Source: Clostridia bacterium (GTDB lineage Bacteria > Bacillota > Clostridia > DUPQ01). Taken from it: a stretch of 10,516 nucleotides of DNA. Below the pieces are notes generated by a model. The model saw only the letters and a program-made list of their open reading frames with translations. It was not told the DNA's origin and did no database searches. Below, in pieces: positions 5,801 through 10,516 of the stretch; the stretch's first letter is position 1, and each line of letters opens with the position of its first letter. Location: positions 1-10,516 of the forward strand of contig JAQVAJ010000025.1 in the NCBI GenBank assembly GCA_028690885.1, read 5' to 3'. A program made the position numbers and the translations under genes.

Positions 5801-7147
5801 ATGTTCAAGCTAAAAGAGAATGGCACAAAAGTGTCAACGGAAATTTTAGCGGGCCTAACAACATTCGTTACAATGGCTTACATTATCGCTGTTAACCCGG
5901 GAATATTGTCACAAGCAGGTATGGAATGGGGCGCTGTTTTCCTTGCAACCATAATTGCAGCAATAATCGGTACTTTGATAATGGGTCTTGTCGCTAATGT
6001 GCCATATGCACAGGCCCCAGGAATGGGATTAAATGCTTTATTCGTGTTTACTGTAGTATTTACTTATGGCTTCTCATGGCAGCATGCTCTGTCCATGGTT
6101 TTCATTTGCGGACTTATTAACATACTCATCACAGTAACAAAAATTCGTAAGCATATCATTAAAGCTATACCAAAAAGCCTTCAGAATGCTATCGGTGGTG
6201 GTATTGGTATATTCATAGCTTATGTTGGATTGCTTAATGTAGGTGTTATTAATTTTGGCGCAGGAGTTCCTGGAATGTCAATTATTAACACAGGTGGATT
6301 ATATGTTTTCTTTATCGGTTTAGTAATCACAATAGTTTTACTATTACTAAAAGTTAAAGGAGCTATACTTATAGGTATAATAGTATCAACACTCATAGGT
6401 ATTCCATTAGGAGTTACAACATCTGCTTCATCTGTAAGTTTTTCCGATGCAGTAAATGTCCTTCCAACAACATTCGGCGTAATCTTTACAAAAGCCGGTT
6501 TAGGTTCACTGTTTTCTGATCTTTCAAGACTTCCTATAGTTCTACTGACTATTTTCGCATTCAGTTTATCTGATACATTTGATACAATCGGAACATTTAT
6601 AGGAACAGGCCGTCAGACTGGAATTTTCAGTGAAGAAGATGAAAAAGCAATGGAATCTAGTTCAGGATTCAAATCCAAAATGGACAAAGCTTTATTTGCA
6701 GATGCAACAGCTACATCAATAGGTGCTATTTTTGGAACATCAAATACAACAACATATGTTGAGAGTGCTTCTGGTATTGCTGTTGGCGGACGTACAGGTC
6801 TTGTAAGTGTCGTTGTTGCAATTTGTTTTGCAGTAAGCGCATTCTTTGCAACATTTATAAGTGCCATACCTTCTGCAGCAACAGCACCTGCTCTTGTTAT
6901 TGTTGGTATAATGATGCTATCAGCATTCAAAGAGATTGAATGGACAGACCTTGCAGAAGCAATTCCTGCTTTCTTTACAGGCGTGTTCATGGCCTTGGCA
7001 TACTCTATTACTTCAGGTATCGCAATGGGCTTCATATTCTACATCATTGTTAAGATATGCAAAAAACAGGTTAAAGAGATATCCCCGGTTCTGTGGGTAG
7101 CTTCTGCTCTGTTTGTACTTAACTTTGTACTTCAAGCAATTATTTAA
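5801..7147 (+). CDS. NCS2-family (AzgA/PbuG-like) purine base permease
   Basis: 448 residues, very hydrophobic, with about 12-14 membrane segments, the usual size for the AzgA-like branch of the NCS2 family (hypoxanthine/guanine/adenine:proton symporters). Hallmarks: TFVTMAYIIAVNP near the N-terminus (21-33), QAPGMGLNALF at 71-81, SLSDTFDTIGTFIGTG at 255-270, and GTSNTTTYVESASG at 312-325 followed by GGRTGL. The acidic residues D258/D261 and E321 lie where substrate- or proton-coupling residues are found in NCS2 transporters. It has its own strong promoter and terminator, so it is a single-gene unit. Nothing in the sequence ties it to the enolase/hydrolase block. Exact purine preference cannot be read. 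Confidence 0.92.
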   Translation: MFKLKENGTKVSTEILAGLTTFVTMAYIIAVNPGILSQAGMEWGAVFLATIIAAIIGTLIMGLVANVPYAQAPGMGLNALFVFTVVFTYGFSWQHALSMVFICGLINILITVTKIRKHIIKAIPKSLQNAIGGGIGIFIAYVGLLNVGVINFGAGVPGMSIINTGGLYVFFIGLVITIVLLLLKVKGAILIGIIVSTLIGIPLGVTTSASSVSFSDAVNVLPTTFGVIFTKAGLGSLFSDLSRLPIVLLTIFAFSLSDTFDTIGTFIGTGRQTGIFSEEDEKAMESSSGFKSKMDKALFADATATSIGAIFGTSNTTTYVESASGIAVGGRTGLVSVVVAICFAVSAFFATFISAIPSAATAPALVIVGIMMLSAFKEIEWTDLAEAIPAFFTGVFMALAYSITSGIAMGFIFYIIVKICKKQVKEISPVLWVASALFVLNFVLQAII

Positions 7148-7164
7148 AAGAAATAATGAAAAAT

Positions 7165-7191
7165 AGCTGCCTTTAGTAGGCAGCTTTTTTT
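7165..7191 (+). terminator. Intrinsic terminator after the permease
   Basis: Stem AGCTGCCT (7165-7172) with AGGCAGCT (7178-7185), 5-base loop TTAGT, followed by a T-run to 7191. It lies 18 bases after the permease stop. Confidence 0.9.
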
Positions 7192-7255
7192 ATGCCTTTT
7201 CTTAAATCTATGCTAAACTAAATACTATGATATTAAAACAAGGATTGTGTAATAT

Positions 7256-8866
7256 ATGAATATAATTCGGGTATCATCAATATTGTTAAATCTGGAAAGT
7301 TCACTTGATGAAGTAAAATCAGCTGCAGCAAAAAGACTGAATATAAAGATTAGTGATATAGTTGATATAAAAATAATAAAGAAAGCAGTTTATGATAAGA
7401 ATATGTATGATATTAAATTCAAATATACTGTTGATGTAATTTTATCAGATTGCATTAAATATACTCTTAGACATATTGACAAAGATATTTCATATACTAA
7501 ACTGGTTAATTATGTTCCAATAACTTCAAACATTGAAAAGAAAACAGAAAATCCTTTAATAGTTGGCTCCGGTCCAGCAGGACTATTCTGTGCTCTTATA
7601 CTTGCAGAAGCTGGATTATGCCCTGTTATTATTGAAAGAGGAAAAGATACAGATAACAGAGATTTCCATATCAAAGAATTAATAGAAAATGGGATATTGA
7701 ATGAGCAAACCAACATCCAGTTTGGCGAAGGTGGAGCCGGAACCTACTCAGATGGAAAACTGAAAATTGGAATGATGACACCGATAAAGCATAAGATACT
7801 TGATGAATTTGTAAAAGCAGGTGCAGATCCAGAAATTAAATATTTAGAAAAACCACACATCGGTACAGATAAATTAAAACAAATACTTAAGGGATTAAGA
7901 AAATACATAGAATCATTAGGTGGAACATATAAATTTGAAACAAAAATGACTGATATTATTATAAAAGATAATAAATTATCAGGAATAAGAACTGAGTCAT
8001 TAAACAATCAGACAGTAATAAATTCAAATACTGTAATACTAGCTACCGGACATAGTGCAAGAGATACCTTTGAAATGTTGTATCATTTGAATATACCAAT
8101 GAATTGCAGACCTTTTGGTATAGGTTTGAGAATTGAACATCATCAAGAGTATATAAATAGAATTAGATATAAAAAATTCAGTAAACATTCCGAACTGATT
8201 CCAGCTGATTATCATTTGGTAACTCATTTGAAGAATACCCGTAGCGTTTATTCATTCTGCATGTGCCCAGGTGGTTATGTAATACCTGCTACATCAGAAA
8301 ATAACTGTCTTGTTACCAATGGAATGAGTTTACAAAAAAGAGATGGAATAAATGCTAATAGCGCATTGTTAGTATCAATAACTGAAAAAGATTTCAAATC
8401 ACAGCATCCGCTTGCAGGAATAGAATTTCAAAGAAACTTAGAAAAGAAAGCATTTTCTGTTGGAGGAGGAAATTATACTGCTCCAATACAAAGGCTTGAG
8501 GATTTCATGAATAACAAACTAAGCAAAAGGCTTGGTGATGTTTTGCCAACTTACAAACCTGATACCAGATTTGTTAAAAGCAATGAATATCTACCAGAAT
8601 ATGTGTCTGATTCAATACGGTTTGCAGTTAAGGATATGGATAACTGGTTAAATGGATTTTATTACCCAGATGCAGTTTTAACAGGTATTGAAACCAGATC
8701 CACATCACCAATAAAAATAGAACGAGATAAGTATATGCAATGTCCTGTCGTAAATGGGTTATTCTTCTGTGGAGAAGGTTCTGGATACTCAGGTGGCATT
8801 ATTTCATCCGCAGCCGATGGTATAAACTGTGCAAATAATGTAATCTGTTTATTGAATGAGAAATGA
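7256..8866 (+). CDS. COG2509-type FAD-dependent dehydrogenase, function unknown
   Basis: 536 residues. An N-terminal alpha/beta domain of about 95 residues precedes the FAD-binding Rossmann motif LIVGSGPAG (101-109, GxGxxG), with the acidic residue at the end of the second strand in IIERG (125-129). Further conserved blocks are FGEGGAGTYSDGKL (156-169), ATGHSARD (263-270), CMCPGGYVIPA (335-345) and a C-terminal FAD-contacting GEGSGYSGG (506-514). This order is characteristic of the uncharacterised COG2509 flavoproteins, often annotated only as NAD(P)/FAD-dependent oxidoreductase. The ATG at 7256 is the first possible start, since an in-frame TAA lies at 7250-7252. AAGGA at 7240-7244 is 11 bases upstream, slightly far. 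A weak promoter, CTTAAA (7201-7206) with TACTAT (7223-7228), may lie in the 108-base gap after the permease. Physiological reaction unknown. Confidence 0.88.
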   Translation: MNIIRVSSILLNLESSLDEVKSAAAKRLNIKISDIVDIKIIKKAVYDKNMYDIKFKYTVDVILSDCIKYTLRHIDKDISYTKLVNYVPITSNIEKKTENPLIVGSGPAGLFCALILAEAGLCPVIIERGKDTDNRDFHIKELIENGILNEQTNIQFGEGGAGTYSDGKLKIGMMTPIKHKILDEFVKAGADPEIKYLEKPHIGTDKLKQILKGLRKYIESLGGTYKFETKMTDIIIKDNKLSGIRTESLNNQTVINSNTVILATGHSARDTFEMLYHLNIPMNCRPFGIGLRIEHHQEYINRIRYKKFSKHSELIPADYHLVTHLKNTRSVYSFCMCPGGYVIPATSENNCLVTNGMSLQKRDGINANSALLVSITEKDFKSQHPLAGIEFQRNLEKKAFSVGGGNYTAPIQRLEDFMNNKLSKRLGDVLPTYKPDTRFVKSNEYLPEYVSDSIRFAVKDMDNWLNGFYYPDAVLTGIETRSTSPIKIERDKYMQCPVVNGLFFCGEGSGYSGGIISSAADGINCANNVICLLNEK

Positions 8867-8870
8867 TTTC

Positions 8871-8894
8871 AATGTTTAATATATTAAAAACATT
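8871..8894. repeat. AT-rich inverted repeat after the flavoprotein gene
   Basis: AATGTTT (8871-8877) is complementary to AAACATT (8888-8894), and TTTAATATATTAAA within it (8875-8888) is a perfect palindrome. It could be a weak terminator for the flavoprotein gene, but there is no proper T-run directly after it and the stem is almost all A-T. Confidence 0.3.
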
Positions 8895-8902
8895 ATAGTT
8901 AT

Positions 8903-8930
8903 TTGATTTTTATATTATGTATAGTAGAAT
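8903..8930 (+). promoter_or_regulatory. Candidate trkA promoter
   Basis: TTGATT (8903-8908), 16-base spacer, TAGAAT (8925-8930): four and five matches to the consensus hexamers. The implied leader is about 44 bases and contains the 8941-8967 hairpin. Confidence 0.55.
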
Positions 8931-8940
8931 AGGGATAGCA

Positions 8941-8967
8941 ACTGTAAACATACAACAATTTTACAGT
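8941..8967 (+). promoter_or_regulatory. Leader hairpin just upstream of the trkA ribosome-binding site
   Basis: ACTGTAAA (8941-8948) and TTTACAGT (8960-8967) are exact reverse complements around an 11-base loop. The right arm ends two bases before the AGGAG ribosome-binding site (8970-8974). It could act as an RNA hairpin influencing translation or as a DNA operator. It is too small for the c-di-AMP riboswitch that precedes potassium genes in some Bacillota. Confidence 0.45.
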
Positions 8968-8969
8968 AC

Positions 8970-8974
8970 AGGAG
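8970..8974 (+). promoter_or_regulatory. Ribosome-binding site supporting the TTG start of trkA
   Basis: AGGAG sits six bases before TTG at 8981. The encoded strand RILIIGDG starts directly after it, as in other TrkA proteins, so a non-AUG start is well supported. Confidence 0.82.
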
Positions 8975-8980
8975 TAGAGA

Positions 8981-10342
8981 TTGAGAATACTAATAATTGG
9001 TGATGGAAAGGTCGGAAGCACATTAATCGAAAGATTATCAAAAGAAGACCATGATATAGTTGTAATAGACACTAATCCAAAGGTTATTGAAAATGCTGTT
9101 AACTCATATGATGTAATGGGTGTTGTAGGTAATGGTGCCAGTTATACTATACTAAAAGAGGCTGAAGCCGAAAAAGCAGACATGATAATAGCATCTACAA
9201 ATTCAGATGAATTAAATATACTGTCCTGTTTAGTAGCAAAAAAAATCGGAGCAAGACATACTATAGCAAGAGTAAGAAATCCTGAATACTCAAAACAGTT
9301 ACAGTTTTTAAAATATGAATTAGGCTTATCTATGGTAATTAATCCTGAGTTTGAAACTGCATCAGAAATATACAGGATATTAAGGTTCCCTTCAGCTATT
9401 AAACTAGATGTATTCAGTAAAGGTAAAGTTGAAATGGCTGAAGTGCAAATCGGTGAAAACAGCATACTTGATAATGTCAGGCTTATAGATTTATATAAAA
9501 AGATTAAAGTAAGGGTAATTATAGGAGCTGTACAAAGAGGCGATGATGTAATTATTCCAAAAGGAAATTTTGTTTTGAAGAATAACGATATAATACATAT
9601 TACTGCCTCACATAAGGATTTATCAGAATTTCTTAAGGAATTAGGAATATACAAAGAAAAACTTAAGAACATTATGATTATTGGTGGTGGCAAAATAGCA
9701 TACTATTTAGCCAATATGATTTCAGAAACAAACATGAATGTTACTATAATTGAGATTGATGAAAAACGCTGTATCGAACTTTCAGAGGCACTGCCTAAAG
9801 CAAGAATTGTCTTAGGAAACGGTACCGATCAATTGCTTCTTTCAGAAGAAGGTATATATGATGCAGATGCAGTAATACCTTTGATGGGTATTGATGAAGA
9901 AAATATAATATTATCTCTTTATGCAAATAAGCAGAATGTTCTAAAAACTATAACAAAAATTAACAATTCATCGCTTGTTGATCTATTAGGTACTGTAGCA
10001 ACTGGCAGTGTTGTGTCTCCTAGAAAAATAACAGCAGACAGAATAGTAAGATATGCAAGAGCCTTACAAAACACTGAAGGCAGCATGGTAAACACGTTAT
10101 ATAGAATAGTTAACAATAAAGCAGAAGCTTTAGAGTTTCTTATAACAGATGATACACTGCCTATACTTCACATTCCTCTTAAAGATCTGAAGTTTAAGAA
10201 AAGCATTCTAGTAGCATGTATAATAAGGAATAATAAACTGATCTATCCTTCAGGAATGGATACCATTGAGGTAGGAGACAACGTTATAATAATATCCCCT
10301 GCAGAACAGTACATAAAAGAGTTTAAGGATATATTGGAGTAA
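8981..10342 (+). CDS. trkA: Trk potassium-uptake regulatory subunit TrkA
   Basis: 453 residues, the usual length of a full TrkA with duplicated RCK domains. First RCK_N: RILIIGDGKVG (2-12), acidic D30 at the end of the second strand (VVID), then GNGAS at 50-54. First RCK_C: about 135-222. Second RCK_N: IMIIGGGKIA at 231-240, E258 in IIEID, GNGTD at 279-283. Second RCK_C: about 370-453. TrkA binds NAD(H) and nucleotides on the cytoplasmic face and gates the TrkH potassium channel. The second glycine-rich loop ends in A, not G, a common variation in the second half. The start is TTG at 8981, since the GDGKVG strand begins at once and AGGAG lies six bases ahead (8970-8974). A partial trkH follows after 10 bases, confirming the pairing. 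Confidence 0.96.
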   Translation: MRILIIGDGKVGSTLIERLSKEDHDIVVIDTNPKVIENAVNSYDVMGVVGNGASYTILKEAEAEKADMIIASTNSDELNILSCLVAKKIGARHTIARVRNPEYSKQLQFLKYELGLSMVINPEFETASEIYRILRFPSAIKLDVFSKGKVEMAEVQIGENSILDNVRLIDLYKKIKVRVIIGAVQRGDDVIIPKGNFVLKNNDIIHITASHKDLSEFLKELGIYKEKLKNIMIIGGGKIAYYLANMISETNMNVTIIEIDEKRCIELSEALPKARIVLGNGTDQLLLSEEGIYDADAVIPLMGIDEENIILSLYANKQNVLKTITKINNSSLVDLLGTVATGSVVSPRKITADRIVRYARALQNTEGSMVNTLYRIVNNKAEALEFLITDDTLPILHIPLKDLKFKKSILVACIIRNNKLIYPSGMDTIEVGDNVIIISPAEQYIKEFKDILE

Positions 10343-10352
10343 TTACTGAATA

Positions 10353-10516
10353 ATGAATTTTAAAATGATATTCCACATATTAGGCAAGATACTGTATATT
10401 ACTGCAATATTAATGCTTCTTCCATTAATTGTTGCAATAGTATATGGGGAAAGAGAAATGTATTTACCATTTATCGCTCCGATATTATTATTTTTAGCAA
10501 TAGGTATTCCACTTGA
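10353..10516 (+). CDS. trkH: Trk potassium-uptake channel subunit TrkH, N-terminal part (cut by window edge)
   Basis: An ATG at 10353 opens a frame that runs to the window end, 54 codons. It begins MNFKMIFHILGKILYITA and continues into a hydrophobic helix ending near IVAIVYGERE, then a second hydrophobic segment (FIAPILLFLAIGIPL). This is the typical TrkH N-terminus: an amphipathic start, first helix, short glycine/acidic turn, second helix. TrkH forms the membrane channel for K+ uptake and is regulated by TrkA, encoded 10 bases upstream, so the two form an operon. The ribosome-binding site is weak: GGAG at 10336-10339, inside the last trkA codons and 13 bases ahead. The ATG at 10365 is an alternative start. 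The 3' end and the selectivity-filter loops lie outside the window. Confidence 0.88.
   Translation, partial: MNFKMIFHILGKILYITAILMLLPLIVAIVYGEREMYLPFIAPILLFLAIGIPL

Noticed and set aside
6613..7035. Minus-strand open frame of 140 codons antisense to the permease.
   Set aside because: It is a shadow of the permease reading frame. The translation has no recognisable motif.
358..7147. Link between the purine permease and the C-N hydrolase block as a purine or hydantoin degradation locus.
   Set aside because: The permease has its own promoter and terminator, and no purine-ring catabolic enzymes (xanthine dehydrogenase, hydantoinase, allantoinase) are present.
9142..9693. Minus-strand open frame of 183 codons antisense to trkA.
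   Set aside because: It lies wholly inside a clear trkA coding region. The translation is a low-complexity S/I/L/F-rich string with no domain, and it has no promoter or ribosome-binding site.
1..10516. Mobile element, prophage, CRISPR array or defence system.
   Set aside because: No transposase, integrase, terminal repeats, regularly spaced repeats or defence-type proteins were seen, and coding style is similar throughout.

Overview
The window reads as ordinary chromosome from a low-GC, anaerobic Bacillota (Clostridia-like) bacterium. The DNA is AT-rich, the ribosome-binding sites are strong AGGAGG-type, one gene starts with TTG, and the terminators are classic hairpins with T-runs. The proteins (DUF4234-type membrane protein, COG2509 flavoprotein, AzgA-like purine permease, TrkA/TrkH) are common in that group. 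No species can be named from the sequence. I see no rRNA, tRNA, CRISPR array, transposase, phage gene or attachment site.

Layout. Positions 1-287 hold the 3' end of a small membrane protein, closed by a strong terminator that can work in both directions. Positions 358-5493 hold the most interesting block. An enolase-superfamily enzyme on the minus strand diverges from a plus-strand operon of three genes: AraC-type regulator, nitrilase-superfamily C-N hydrolase and Gfo/Idh/MocA oxidoreductase. An SDR oxidoreductase on the minus strand converges on the end of that operon. The AraC stop codon is embedded in the hydrolase ribosome-binding site, and the hydrolase and Gfo/Idh genes are 16 bases apart, so these three genes are very probably co-transcribed. 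The 227-base divergent gap carries an inverted repeat with 40-base centre spacing, a plausible regulator site.

Positions 5494-5800 are a 307-base intergenic region. It contains a perfect 16-base palindrome near the presumed SDR promoter and a near-consensus promoter for the next gene. That gene (5801-7147) is a self-contained purine permease with its own promoter and terminator. It is followed by a COG2509-type FAD-dependent dehydrogenase (7256-8866). The window ends in a potassium-uptake operon: trkA (TTG start, with a hairpin just upstream of its ribosome-binding site) followed 10 bases later by the first 54 codons of trkH, cut by the window edge.

How the genes work together. TrkA is the cytoplasmic NAD-binding regulatory subunit of the TrkH potassium channel. 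The 358-5493 block looks like a small regulated catabolic module. A C-N hydrolase could release a carboxylate, an enolase-type enzyme could act next to a carboxylate, and two NAD(P)-dependent oxidoreductases could interconvert hydroxyl and keto groups. The substrate cannot be read from the sequence, the set matches no pathway that I can name, and no transporter or kinase is obviously part of it. The permease and flavoprotein look like unrelated housekeeping neighbours.
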